From Burkholderia sp. H160 (GTDB lineage: Bacteria > Pseudomonadota > Gammaproteobacteria > Burkholderiales > Burkholderiaceae), in the NCBI GenBank assembly GCA_000173575.1, contig ABYL01000017.1, positions 16,247 through 80,246 on the forward strand: a DNA stretch of 64,000 nt, in the 5' to 3' direction. Below the pieces are notes generated by a model. The model ran no database searches, was not told where the DNA came from, and saw only the letters and a program-made list of their open reading frames with translations. The position numbers were made by a program, and so were the translations under genes. This document shows positions 47,480-56,540 of this stretch, piece by piece; position 1 is the first letter of the stretch; the number at the start of each line of letters is the position of its first letter.

Positions 47480-47874
47480 CTAGCGTCCGCCTGCTGATGA
47501 TCGATGGCACTCGACCCAGATCGTGTGGAAACCACTTTCTTGCGCATCGAGGCCGGCGACTGTGGTGTGGTCGCCAGCGTTTTGTAGACTGGCAATTGTC
47601 CCGGTATCGTTGACCGCAAAGAAGGTTCACCGAGGATTGACGAGAAACGCGGCGCGGATCTTGAGGAAGAAGTATTTCTCGCCGCGGTACCCGTAAGCTC
47701 TGCTCTCATCGCCCTCAGAAAGATCGAACGTGTCCCGGTATTTGTCGCGATCATTGTTCACAGAAGGCTCCGGATACAGAGGAACCTGTATTCTGTCCCG
47801 GTCCCGCTTGCTCTCGCAGATGCTCCAGTCGGAGTGAGTGGCCTGCAAGTGGTGGATTGGCGAGCAAGCAAGAA
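47480..47874. other. Non-coding stretch between chemoreceptor and tRNA-Pro terminator
   Basis: No gene is convincing over these 395 bases. A minus-strand open frame (47627-47953) begins inside tRNA-Pro and runs through its terminator; its tail (GYRGEKYFFLKIRAAFLVNPR) looks somewhat protein-like and could be a remnant. Composition is AT-richer than the flanks. Confidence 0.45.
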
Positions 47875-47908
47875 AAAAGGACTTACGGCTTTCACCGTAA
47901 GTCCTTTT
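47875..47908 (-). terminator. Rho-independent terminator of tRNA-Pro
   Basis: AAAAGGACTTACGG (47875-47888), six-base loop, CCGTAAGTCCTTTT (47894-47907): a perfect 14-bp stem. On the minus strand it starts just seven bases after the tRNA 3' end and is followed by TTTTTTCT. Confidence 0.92.
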
Positions 47909-47912
47909 GATC

Positions 47913-47990
<78 letters not shown>

Positions 47991-48066
47991 AACAGAAGAA
48001 AAATTATAACAGACACTTCATCCGATTAGAACTGCCCCGCACGAATGATGCGGACAGGCTGATGAA

Positions 48067-48483
48067 CTAGTGGCCAAGCAGATCGATCACGTTCTGCAGT
48101 TCCTTGCGGAGCTTCTCAACATCGACGGCAACCGTAGCCGGCGACGCCTCGACCTGCCCCGCAGGTCCCCCCGCACCCTCGCCTTCCTCGATCGCCGCAT
48201 CCGGGCCGCCCCCGCCATGCGAATCGAGCCGGTTACGCGCTCCGTTGATCGTAAAGCCCTGCTCGTACAGCAACTCTCGAATCCGCCTGATCAACAGCAC
48301 CTCGTGATGCTGATAATACCGACGATTGCCGCGTCGCTTGACCGGCCTCAACTGGGTGAACTCCTGCTCCCAATAACGCAGCACATGAGGCTTCACGCCG
48401 CATAGTTCGCTGACCTCACCGATCGTGAAGTAGCGCTTCGCCGGAATCGGAGGCAAGACGACTTTTTCGATCGTCGCTGTCAT
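48067..48483 (-). CDS. MerR-family transcriptional regulator
   Basis: A 138-residue MerR-type protein. The HTH reads KRYFTIGEVSELCGVKPHVLRYWEQEF (residues 16-42), followed by KRRGNRRYYQHHEVLLIRRIRELL, the usual wing and second helix. The C-terminal part is a Gly/Ala linker and a short coiled helix; there are no cysteines for metal. This small MerR gene directly follows ihfA in most Burkholderia-type genomes (gap 43 bases here). Its target is unknown. Confidence 0.92.
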   Translation of the reverse strand: MTATIEKVVLPPIPAKRYFTIGEVSELCGVKPHVLRYWEQEFTQLRPVKRRGNRRYYQHHEVLLIRRIRELLYEQGFTINGARNRLDSHGGGGPDAAIEEGEGAGGPAGQVEASPATVAVDVEKLRKELQNVIDLLGH

Positions 48484-48526
48484 CGTCAGTTAGCCGTGAT
48501 GGGTTGCGCGAAAGCGCGCCAGTCGA

Positions 48527-48937
48527 TCAGCGCGCGAAGCTCGCTTCGGCGCCGTTCTCGACGAGCGCCTTCAGCTTTTGACTTGCATGAAACGTCACCA
48601 CGCGACGCGCGGCGATCGGAATCGCCTCGCCGGTCTTCGGATTTCTGCCCGGACGCTGCGGCTTGTCGCGCAACTGGAAGTTACCAAAGCCCGACAGCTT
48701 CACGCTATCGCCGCTCTCGAGCGCATCGCGGATCACCTCGAAGAACGCCTCGACCATGTCCTTCGCTTCCCGCTTGTTGAGCCCGACATTGTCGAACAGC
48801 AACTCGGCAAGTTCCGCCTTGGTGAGCGTCGGCGTTTCATTGGAAACGACGGCGGGTGATGTCGGAATATCTCGAATCATGGCGCTGCGTTGCGCCGTAA
48901 GAAGGGCTTCGAAATCACTCGAGTTCATTTCATTCAT
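48527..48937 (-). CDS. ihfA: Integration host factor subunit alpha
   Basis: A 136-residue DNA-bending protein. The HU/IHF fold occupies residues about 37-130: [32 protein letters not shown], the DNA arm [20 protein letters not shown] with the intercalating proline, and [11 protein letters not shown]. About 35 residues precede the core, compared with none in the 99-residue E. coli protein. The start at 48937 gives [13 protein letters not shown], the form common in Burkholderia; M27 (MIRDIP) is an alternative. It follows pheT (69-base gap), as in E. coli. Confidence 0.93.
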   Translation of the reverse strand: MNEMNSSDFEALLTAQRSAMIRDIPTSPAVVSNETPTLTKAELAELLFDNVGLNKREAKDMVEAFFEVIRDALESGDSVKLSGFGNFQLRDKPQRPGRNPKTGEAIPIAARRVVTFHASQKLKALVENGAEASFAR

Positions 48938-49006
48938 ATCTATCAAATGGCGCGCCAAGCTTAAAACAATGGATGCGGAAACAGCCGTGCAATTTTTAAA
49001 TGCGGG

Positions 49007-51442
49007 TTATCCGCGCAACCGGGCGCCATATACTCGAGCCAGACGTTCCACCAGAGTTTGAATAGCCAGATCGACCGTTTCATCCTGAAGGGTTCCGCCA
49101 GTATCTTGCAAGGTCACCCGGAACGCAAGGCTTTTCTCGTGCGCGGCCAGACCACCGGAAGTGTTTGATTTTGGACGAAATTCGTCGAAAAGTGCAACCT
49201 TCTGGACAGCCTTGCAAGCCGGCTCGGACTGCGCCTTCTGAAGCTCGTCAAGCAGCGCCTGGACCTCGATTTTCTGATCGACGACCACCGCAATATCACG
49301 TCGCACCGGCGGGAATTTTGAAACTTCCGACGGAATCGGCAATACCCGTTGCATTAATGCTTCCGCTTCGATTTCAAACAGAATCGGCGCATGCGGCAAA
49401 TCATATTTCTGCATCCAGCGCGGATGCAATTCGCCAATCCAGCCCACTGCGCGACCATTCAATTCGATCCGCGCGCAGCGTCCCGGATGCAGCGCCGGAT
49501 GCTCGGCCTTCACGAAATGCGCAACCGCTGGTGCGACCAGCGCTTCGAGGTCGCCCTTCACGTCGAAGAAGTCGACCGCGCGTGCCGCCGCGCCCCATTG
49601 CTCCTCGAGCTCGGGACCATAGGCAAGCGCGCCGATCATCTTCGGCTGTGCGAAGCCTTCGACGGTCAACTCGCCGGCTTTGATCGACGGATCATGCAGG
49701 AACACGCGACCCGCTTCGAACACGCGTACACGGTCCGCGGCGCGACGGTTCAGGTTCGTGCGCAGCACCTGGATCAGGCTGCCGAACAGCGTCGTACGCA
49801 TCACCGACAGCTGGCTCGCGATCGGGTTGATCAGACGCACCGGGTTGCTGTTGCCTGCGAAGTCCTGCTCCCACTCGGCATCGACGAAGCTGAAGTTCAC
49901 CGTTTCCGCGTAGTCGCGCGCGGCGAGCGCGTGACGGATCGCGTGGATGGAACGTTGGGTCTCGTTGGTCGCGCGCATTTCGCTGGTCGCGACCGGCGGG
50001 CGCGCCGGAATCTTTTCGAAGCCGTAGATGCGCGCGACTTCTTCGATCAGGTCCTCTTCGATCTCGATATCGAAGCGGTACGACGGCGGTATCACCGAGA
50101 ACGTATCGCCGTCGCGCTCGAACGACAGACCGAGGCGCGTGAAAATCTGCGCGATTTCATCGCCGCTGATCGCGACCCCGATGATGCGGTTCGCACGCGA
50201 GACGCGCATCTTCACGGGCGCGCGCTTCGGCACGTTGACGATCTGATCGTCGACCGGACCCGCTTCGCCGCCGCAAATGTCGAGGATCAACTGGGTGATG
50301 CGCTCGATATGATCGACGGTCGTCGCGTAGTCGACGCCGCGCTCGAAGCGATGGCCCGCATCGGTCGAGAAGTTGTACTTGCGCGAGCGGCCACGAATGC
50401 TATCGGGCCACCAGAACGCGGCCTCGAGATAGATGTTGGTGGTGTCGAGCGTGACCGCGGTGCTGTCGCCGCCCATGATGCCCGCGAGGCTTTCGATGTG
50501 CTGCTCGTCGGCAATCACACCGACCGTCTCATCGAGCTCGACCGTGTTGCCGTTCAGCAGCTTTAGCGTTTCGCCCTTGCGACCCCAGCGTACGTCCATG
50601 CCGCCATGGATCTTGTCGAGATCGAACACGTGCGACGGACGTCCCAGCTCGAGCATCACGTAGTTCGAGATGTCGACGAGCGCCGAGATGCTGCGCTGGC
50701 CCGAACGCTCGAGACGCTCGACCATCCATTGCGGCGACTTCGCGCGCGCATTGACGCCGCGGATCACGCGGCCCGAGAAACGGCCGCACAGGTCGGGCGC
50801 CGAGATTTTCACGGGCAGCGTTTCGTTGAGCTTGACCAGCGCCGGTTTGATTTCGAGCGGGCGCAGCGGTGCGCCGGTAATCGCCGACGTTTCGCGCGCG
50901 ACACCGAACACCGACAGACAGTCCGCCTTGTTCGGCGTCAGCTTGATTTCAAAAACGGTGTCGTCGAGGTTGAGCGTCTCGCGGATGTCCTGGCCGATCG
51001 GCGTATCTTCCGGCAGGATCATCAGACCGCTGTGGTCTTCAGACAGCTTCAGCTCGCGCGCGGAGCACAGCATGCCCTGGCTTTCCACGCCGCGCAGCTT
51101 CGACAGCTTGATCGCGAACGGCGCGGCACCCTCTTCGGCCGGCGGCAGTTGCGCGCCCACCAGCGCGACCGGCACCTTGATGCCGGGCGCAACATTCGGC
51201 GCGCCGCATACGATGTTCAGCGTCGCGCCGGTACCAGCGTCGACCTGACACACGTTGAGCTTGTCCGCATCCGGGTGCTTGACGACTTCCAGCACCTGGC
51301 CGACGACGATCTTCGAGGTCGGCGGCGCGGCCGGCCGCAGGTCTTCGACTTCGAGACCCGCCATCGTCAACGCGTGCGACAGCTCGTCGGTGGTCAGTTG
51401 CGGATCGACAAAAGTTCTGAGCCAGGATTCCGGAAATTGCAT
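49007..51442 (-). CDS. pheT: Phenylalanine-tRNA ligase beta subunit
   Basis: An 811-residue protein, close to the 795 of E. coli. Starting [21 protein letters not shown], it has the EMAP/tRNA-binding domain near residues 40-150 ([20 protein letters not shown]), the B3/B4 editing domain in the middle, B5 (IARANRII-like [20 protein letters not shown]), a core catalytic-like fold and the C-terminal anticodon-binding domain ([21 protein letters not shown]). It forms the alpha2-beta2 enzyme with PheS. The start at 51442 lies 160 bases after the pheS stop. Confidence 0.97.
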   Translation of the reverse strand: MQFPESWLRTFVDPQLTTDELSHALTMAGLEVEDLRPAAPPTSKIVVGQVLEVVKHPDADKLNVCQVDAGTGATLNIVCGAPNVAPGIKVPVALVGAQLPPAEEGAAPFAIKLSKLRGVESQGMLCSARELKLSEDHSGLMILPEDTPIGQDIRETLNLDDTVFEIKLTPNKADCLSVFGVARETSAITGAPLRPLEIKPALVKLNETLPVKISAPDLCGRFSGRVIRGVNARAKSPQWMVERLERSGQRSISALVDISNYVMLELGRPSHVFDLDKIHGGMDVRWGRKGETLKLLNGNTVELDETVGVIADEQHIESLAGIMGGDSTAVTLDTTNIYLEAAFWWPDSIRGRSRKYNFSTDAGHRFERGVDYATTVDHIERITQLILDICGGEAGPVDDQIVNVPKRAPVKMRVSRANRIIGVAISGDEIAQIFTRLGLSFERDGDTFSVIPPSYRFDIEIEEDLIEEVARIYGFEKIPARPPVATSEMRATNETQRSIHAIRHALAARDYAETVNFSFVDAEWEQDFAGNSNPVRLINPIASQLSVMRTTLFGSLIQVLRTNLNRRAADRVRVFEAGRVFLHDPSIKAGELTVEGFAQPKMIGALAYGPELEEQWGAAARAVDFFDVKGDLEALVAPAVAHFVKAEHPALHPGRCARIELNGRAVGWIGELHPRWMQKYDLPHAPILFEIEAEALMQRVLPIPSEVSKFPPVRRDIAVVVDQKIEVQALLDELQKAQSEPACKAVQKVALFDEFRPKSNTSGGLAAHEKSLAFRVTLQDTGGTLQDETVDLAIQTLVERLARVYGARLRG

Positions 51443-51602
51443 GGTTCTGTGTACGTTCTGATCAGGTTGGGTCCACGTCCGGCAGATGCTTCGTAAAGCC
51501 CGGTGGTCTTGCGCCGGTTCAGCGGGCTCTGCCGGGGACGCTCGCGGCACGCACCGGGTGCGCTACCGCGTTCTAAGCTTTGTCGCGCTCACGCGCGCCG
51601 GT

Positions 51603-52616
51603 TCACGCGAATTGACGCAGGAAACGCAGGTCGTTTTCGAAGAACAGGCGCAGGTCCTGCACACCGTAGCGCAGCATCGTGAGACGCTCGAGGCCGCTGC
51701 CGAAAGCAAAGCCGATATAGCGCTCCGGGTCGAGACCCATGTTGCGGATCACGGTGGGATGAACCTGGCCGGAGCCCGAAATTTCGAGCCACTTTCCCGC
51801 GTTCTTGCCCGTTTCGAACTGCATGTCGATTTCGGCCGACGGTTCGGTGAACGGGAAATATGACGGACGGAAGCGCACGAGAATGTCGTCGCGCTCGAAG
51901 AATTTTTTCAGGAAGTCGGTATAGACGCCCTTCAGGTCCGCGAAGCTGATGTTTTCGTCGATCCACAGGCCTTCGACCTGGTTGAACATCGGCGAATGCG
52001 TCGCGTCGCTATCGACCCGATACGTGCGGCCCGGCACGATCACCTTGATCGGCGGCGTGTTGGTGCGCGCGTAGCGCACCTGCATCGGGCTCGTATGCGT
52101 GCGCAGCAACAGCGGGCGACCGTCGGCATCCTTGCCGTCGACATAGAAGGTGTCCTGCATCGAACGCGCCGGATGGTTTTCCGGGCTGTTCAGCGAGGTG
52201 AAGTTGTACCAGTCGGTTTCGATCTCGGGGCCGTCGGCCACGTCGAATCCGATCGTACGGAAAATCTGTTCGACGCGCTCCCATGTACGCATCACCGGGT
52301 GCAGGCTACCCGCGTTAGCGCCGCGGCCCGGCAGCGTGACGTCGATCGCTTCAGCGGCGAGGCGCTGGTTCAGGAGCGCGTCGGCAAGCGCCTGACGACG
52401 TGCCGTCAGCGCGGCTTCGACCTGTTGCTTGACGAGGTTGATCCGTGCGCCTTCGGTCTTGCGCGTTTCGGGATCGAGTTTGCCAAGGCCCTTCAACAGC
52501 TCGGTCAGCGCACCCGCTTTACCGAGAAAGCGCGCTTTCTCGTTCTCGAGGGTGGTGACGTCGGGGGCTTCTGCGAAGGCTTTTTGCGCGTCGGCGACAA
52601 TCTGGTCCAGATCCAT
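51603..52616 (-). CDS. pheS: Phenylalanine-tRNA ligase alpha subunit
   Basis: A 337-residue class II synthetase. N-terminal coiled coil (about 1-90), motif 2 region [16 protein letters not shown] near residue 183, [25 protein letters not shown] near 210, and motif 3 [25 protein letters not shown] near 300 with FGSGLER. It charges tRNA-Phe. The ATG at 52616 ([10 protein letters not shown]) matches the length of relatives; upstream ATGs at 52625 and 52628 would add a few residues. It lies downstream of rplT, separated by a terminator-like hairpin. Confidence 0.97.
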   Translation of the reverse strand: MDLDQIVADAQKAFAEAPDVTTLENEKARFLGKAGALTELLKGLGKLDPETRKTEGARINLVKQQVEAALTARRQALADALLNQRLAAEAIDVTLPGRGANAGSLHPVMRTWERVEQIFRTIGFDVADGPEIETDWYNFTSLNSPENHPARSMQDTFYVDGKDADGRPLLLRTHTSPMQVRYARTNTPPIKVIVPGRTYRVDSDATHSPMFNQVEGLWIDENISFADLKGVYTDFLKKFFERDDILVRFRPSYFPFTEPSAEIDMQFETGKNAGKWLEISGSGQVHPTVIRNMGLDPERYIGFAFGSGLERLTMLRYGVQDLRLFFENDLRFLRQFA

Positions 52617-52670
52617 TGATCCCATCATTTCAACGTCAGTGTTCTATCGAAACAAAACTGGTTCTACCAA

Positions 52671-52704
52671 CAAAAACGGGGCTCGGTGAGGAGCCCCGTT
52701 TTTG
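52671..52704. terminator. Strong hairpin between rplT and pheS
   Basis: CAAAAACGGGGCTC (52671-52684), loop of six, GAGCCCCGTTTTTG (52691-52704). A perfect 14-bp stem ending in T residues on the minus strand, so it should end the thrS-infC-rpmI-rplT transcript; pheST would then need its own promoter or read-through. No phenylalanine leader peptide is seen. Confidence 0.88.
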
Positions 52705-52774
52705 TTGCAGCGTCACCGAGACTACCGGATGTTCGCTGCAACGAACCACGCAGTTTTAATTGCCAGAAGCGCAA

Positions 52775-53134
52775 TCAGGCTGCAACGGCGGCTTTCACCT
52801 GCTGAACGATCGCAGCAAAAGCAGCCTTGTCGAACACAGCCATGTCGGCCAGCACCTTGCGGTCCAGTTCGATCGACGCCTTCTTCAGGCCGTTGATGAA
52901 CACGCTGTACGTCATGTCGTGCTGACGCACCGCCGCGTTGATACGCGTGATCCACAGTGCGCGGAACACACGCTTCTTGTTGCGGCGATCGCGGTAGGCG
53001 TACTGGCCTGCGCGCATGACCGCCTGCTTGGCGATGCGATAGACGTTATTGCGACGGCCGCGGTAACCCTTGGCCAGCTTGATGATCTTCTTGTGACGGG
53101 CCCGTGCGGTAACCCCACGTTTTACTCGAGGCAT
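52775..53134 (-). CDS. rplT: 50S ribosomal protein L20
   Basis: A 119-residue basic ribosomal protein with the L20 signature [35 protein letters not shown] and [25 protein letters not shown]. It binds 23S rRNA in the large subunit and in E. coli also represses its own operon. It follows rpmI after 29 bases. Confidence 0.98.
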
Positions 53135-53163
53135 GTTTCGCTCCTATGAGTGTCGGTTAAGGG

Positions 53164-53361
53164 TTAAGCGAACGGCAGCATTGCGCGAACGGAGTTCAGA
53201 TCGGAATCATGAACTGCCGTGGAGCCGCGCAGATGGCGTTTGTTCTTGGTGGTCTTCTTGGTAAGAATGTGACGCTTGAAGGCCTGACCGCGCTTGACGG
53301 TACCGCCCGGACGCACCACGAAGCGCTTTGCAGCGCTCTTCTTGGTCTTCATCTTCGGCAT
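53164..53361 (-). CDS. rpmI: 50S ribosomal protein L35
   Basis: A 65-residue basic protein beginning [20 protein letters not shown] and containing [17 protein letters not shown], the L35 hallmark. The start at 53361 is clear from family length; the frame runs on upstream without meaning. It lies between infC and rplT as usual. Confidence 0.98.
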   Translation of the reverse strand: MPKMKTKKSAAKRFVVRPGGTVKRGQAFKRHILTKKTTKNKRHLRGSTAVHDSDLNSVRAMLPFA

Positions 53362-53619
53362 GACAACTCCATTATTAGATGGACATGGGTGTGCGGTCGG
53401 CCAGATGGCCATTTCCCGCCCTTCGAAACCCATTCCACTTGGTATGCAGACCGCAAATACCGCCTGCGGCCGCTTTTCGGGAACCATCGCGCACTTGCGT
53501 GCACGCCGTTCCGAAACCTTCCGATACGACGCCGGACACCCGGCACAGCATCAAACAACTCTGCGCCACCGGAGCGCACGCCACATGGCGCGCCGCCGCT
53601 CCAGCCAACTACCCGGCGC

Positions 53620-54144
53620 TTACTTCTTTTTCTTCGGAGCGAGCACCATGATCATCTGGCGCCCTTCCATTTTCGGCATCTGCTCGACCTGACCGACTTC
53701 GTCGAGGTCGGTGCGCAGGCGTTCGAGCATGCGCATGCCGATTTCCTGGTGAGCCATTTCGCGGCCACGGAAACGCAACGTGATTTTCGTCTTGTCGCCG
53801 TCTTCGAGGAAGCGGACGAGGTTGCGCAGCTTGACGTTGTAATCACCGTCGTCGGTGCCCGGGCGGAATTTGACTTCCTTGACCTGGATGACCTTCTGCT
53901 TCAGCTTGGCCTCGTGTTGCTTCTTCGCTTCCTGGTACTTGAACTTGCCGTAGTCCATCAAGCGGCAAACCGGCGGAACCGCTTGCGGAGCGATTTCGAC
54001 CAGATCCACGTCCTGCTGTTCCGACATACGGAACGCATCAGCGAGTTTCACGATGCCGAGCGGTTCATTCTCGACGCCGACCAGTCGCACCTCGGGTGCT
54101 GTAATTTCACCGTTGATGCGGTGCGCAGACTTATCAGTAGCGAT
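53620..54144 (-). CDS. infC: Translation initiation factor IF-3, non-AUG (AUC) start
   Basis: A 174-residue factor that keeps ribosomal subunits apart and checks the start codon. In-frame residues upstream of the first GTG read [22 protein letters not shown], the IF-3 N-terminus, and the only reasonable start is the ATC at 54144, preceded by AGAGGAAA at seven bases. No ATG or GTG lies at this place. A rare start (AUU in E. coli) is typical of infC and lets IF-3 repress its own translation. Further motifs are [23 protein letters not shown] and [12 protein letters not shown]. The end (VLAPKKKK) is normal. Confidence 0.96.
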   Translation of the reverse strand: MATDKSAHRINGEITAPEVRLVGVENEPLGIVKLADAFRMSEQQDVDLVEIAPQAVPPVCRLMDYGKFKYQEAKKQHEAKLKQKVIQVKEVKFRPGTDDGDYNVKLRNLVRFLEDGDKTKITLRFRGREMAHQEIGMRMLERLRTDLDEVGQVEQMPKMEGRQMIMVLAPKKKK

Positions 54145-54193
54145 GTTACGTTTCCTCTAAAAATTAAAAAAACGAGCCGGGGTACCAAGTGGT

Positions 54194-56101
54194 CTAGTTG
54201 AACGACTGCACGTCCTGGCGCAGACGCTCAATGAAGGTGTCAACGGGCATTACACCCAGATCGACACCACCACGGGCACGCACGGCTACCGTTTGCGCTT
54301 CACGCTCCTTGTCGCCGACCACCAGTAGGTAGGGGACCTTTTCCAGCGTGTGCTCGCGTATTTTATAGCTAATCTTCTCGTTGCGCAAATCGGCCTCTAC
54401 TCTAACCCCTTGTTTTTGCAACGATTGGGCTAGCAATTGCGCATATTCGGCCTGGCTTTCCGCGATATTCATCACGACGACCTGCATCGGCGCAAGCCAC
54501 GCCGGCATTGCACCAGCATGGTGCTCGATCAAAATCCCAAGGAAACGCTCCATCGAACCGACGATCGCCCGGTGCAGCATGATCGGGCGGCGACGGCTGT
54601 TGTCTTCGGCGACATATTCGGCACCCAGACGCTCCGGCAGGACCATGTCGAGCTGCAGCGTACCGCACTGCCACGAGCGGCCGAGCGCGTCCTTGATGTG
54701 ATATTCGACCTTCGGGCCGTAGAACGCGCCCTCGCCGGGCAGTTCTTCCCACGTAACGCCGCAGGCCGTCAGCGCCTCGCGCAGACCTTGCTCCGCGCGA
54801 TCCCACGTTTCGTCGGTGCCGGCGCGCGCATCCGGGCGCAGCGACAGCTTGATCTCGACATTGTCGAAGCCGAAGTCGCGGTAGACGCTCATCGCGAGCG
54901 TGTTGAAGGCAATCGATTCGCTGATGAACTGGTCTTCAGTACAGAAAATATGCGCGTCGTCCTGCACAAAGCCGCGCACGCGCATCAGTCCATGCAGCGC
55001 GCCCGACGATTCATTGCGATGGCACGAACCGAATTCCGCGTAACGCAGCGGCAGATCGCGATACGAGCGCAGACCGTGGTTGAACACCTGCACGTGACCG
55101 GGGCAGTTCATCGGTTTGATCGCGTAGTCGCGCTTTTCCGATTCCGTCGTGAACATGTTTTCACGGTAGTTCTGCCAGTGGCCCGACGCTTCCCACAGCG
55201 AGCGGTCCATGATCAACGGCGTCTTGATTTCAAGGTAGCCGGCGTCATTCACGCGACGGCGCATGTACTGCTCGACCTGCTGCCACAGCGTCCAGCCGCG
55301 TGGATGCCAGAACACCATGCCCGGCGACTCGTCCTGCATATGGAACAGGTCGAGCTGCTTACCGAGCTTGCGATGGTCGCGCTTCTCGGCTTCTTCGAGC
55401 ATGTGCAGATACGCTTCCTGGTCTTCCTTCTTCGTCCAGGCCGTGCCGTAAATGCGCTGCAACTGCTCGTTCTTCGAGTCGCCACGCCAGTATGCGCCCG
55501 CGACCTTCATCAGCTTGAAGACCTTCAGCTTGCCGGTGGACGGCACGTGCGGGCCGCGGCACAAGTCCGTGAAGCCGCCATGCGAATACAGCTTGATTTC
55601 ATCGCTTGCGGGGATCGATTCGATGATCTCGGCCTTGTACTTCTCGCCGATGCTCTTGAAATATTCGACCGCTTCGTCGCGTGACACCACGCGGCGCGAG
55701 ACCGGTTCGTCTTTCTTCGCAAGCTCCTGCATGCGCTTTTCGATCCTTTCGAGATCTTCCGGCGTGAAAGGGCGGTTGTACGAGAAGTCGTAATAGAAGC
55801 CGTTGTCGATGACCGGGCCGATCGTGACCTGCGCTTCGGGGTACAGGTCCTTCACGGCGTACGCGAGCAGGTGCGCCGTCGAGTGGCGGATGATATCGAG
55901 ACCGTCTGCGTCCTTTTCCGTGACGATGGCGAGCGCCACGTCGCGATCGATCAGCGCGGACGTATCGACCAGCTCACCGTCGATCTTGCCGCCGAGCGCG
56001 GCTTTCGCGAGGCCGGGGCCGATCGAGGCGGCCACTTCGGCGACGGTCACCGGATGCTCGTACTGTCGAACAGAACCGTCAGGCAAACGTATCGAAACCA
56101 T
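54194..56101 (-). CDS. thrS: Threonine-tRNA ligase
   Basis: A 635-residue class II synthetase. N-terminal TGS domain ([24 protein letters not shown]), editing domain with [16 protein letters not shown] (HxxxH), [18 protein letters not shown], then the catalytic core ([34 protein letters not shown] with the zinc cysteine, [17 protein letters not shown], and motif 3 [19 protein letters not shown]) and a C-terminal anticodon domain. The start at 56101 follows CGGAG. It heads the operon with infC (49-base gap), rpmI and rplT. A strong terminator and a Thr-rich mini-ORF precede it. Confidence 0.98.
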   Translation of the reverse strand: MVSIRLPDGSVRQYEHPVTVAEVAASIGPGLAKAALGGKIDGELVDTSALIDRDVALAIVTEKDADGLDIIRHSTAHLLAYAVKDLYPEAQVTIGPVIDNGFYYDFSYNRPFTPEDLERIEKRMQELAKKDEPVSRRVVSRDEAVEYFKSIGEKYKAEIIESIPASDEIKLYSHGGFTDLCRGPHVPSTGKLKVFKLMKVAGAYWRGDSKNEQLQRIYGTAWTKKEDQEAYLHMLEEAEKRDHRKLGKQLDLFHMQDESPGMVFWHPRGWTLWQQVEQYMRRRVNDAGYLEIKTPLIMDRSLWEASGHWQNYRENMFTTESEKRDYAIKPMNCPGHVQVFNHGLRSYRDLPLRYAEFGSCHRNESSGALHGLMRVRGFVQDDAHIFCTEDQFISESIAFNTLAMSVYRDFGFDNVEIKLSLRPDARAGTDETWDRAEQGLREALTACGVTWEELPGEGAFYGPKVEYHIKDALGRSWQCGTLQLDMVLPERLGAEYVAEDNSRRRPIMLHRAIVGSMERFLGILIEHHAGAMPAWLAPMQVVVMNIAESQAEYAQLLAQSLQKQGVRVEADLRNEKISYKIREHTLEKVPYLLVVGDKEREAQTVAVRARGGVDLGVMPVDTFIERLRQDVQSFN

Positions 56102-56160
56102 TGCGTTCTCCGTGATGCCGACCGGCGGCGGCACATACAACCAGGGTCAAAAAGACAAAA

Positions 56161-56192
56161 AAAATGCGGCCCCGCTTTCGAGGGGCCGCATT
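56161..56192 (-). terminator. Strong terminator in the thrS upstream region
   Basis: AATGCGGCCCC (56163-56173), eight-base loop, GGGGCCGCATT (56182-56192). On the minus strand the 11-bp stem is followed by eight U residues, ending only about 55 bases before the thrS start. It may end the tRNA-Val transcript or act as a thrS attenuator. Confidence 0.9.
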
Positions 56193-56232
56193 CACATTTT
56201 ATGCAAACTTCACTGGCGAAAGTGGTCCTCGA

Positions 56233-56277
56233 CTAGCGTCGTTCCGAAGTGGTTTCGGTAAACGTTCGCGGTGTCAT
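56233..56277 (-). CDS. Possible threonine-rich leader peptide upstream of thrS
   Basis: A 14-codon reading frame, MTPRTFTETTSERR, with five threonine codons (ACA, ACG, ACC, ACC, ACT). It ends 40 bases before the terminator at 56161-56192, which itself precedes thrS. This is the order expected of an amino-acid attenuator for threonyl-tRNA synthetase. Against it: the ribosome site is weak and I find no strong antiterminator pairing. I list it as a candidate only. Confidence 0.35.
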   Translation of the reverse strand: MTPRTFTETTSERR

Positions 56278-56356
56278 AACCGTATTCGCCTTTTTGCGCT
56301 CAAAGCGCTTACTGCAGTTTGCGAAACTCCGGCGAAGCCAGAATTTCATTTTCGTT

Positions 56357-56433
56357 GGTAGGCTCGATTGGACTCGAACCAACGACCCCCACCATGTCAA
56401 GGTGGTGCTCTAACCAGCTGAGCTACGAGCCTG
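56357..56433 (-). tRNA. tRNA-Val (anticodon GAC)
   Basis: 77 bases with encoded CCA. Acceptor stem AGGCTCG/CGAGCCT, D arm GCTCAGCTGGTTAGAGC, anticodon arm CCACC-TTGACAT-GGTGG giving anticodon GAC, T arm GTTGGTTCGAGTCCAAT. It lies between relA and thrS on the same strand. Confidence 0.97.
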
Positions 56434-56540
56434 AAGAAACGAGAGTATATGGGGTATGGCGGAACTTGGCAAGCACTTTTATGCGAAGGCTTTAATTTTC
56501 CATCGCGCCGCTGCGGGGCCTTTTTCCCAACCCTCGCGCC

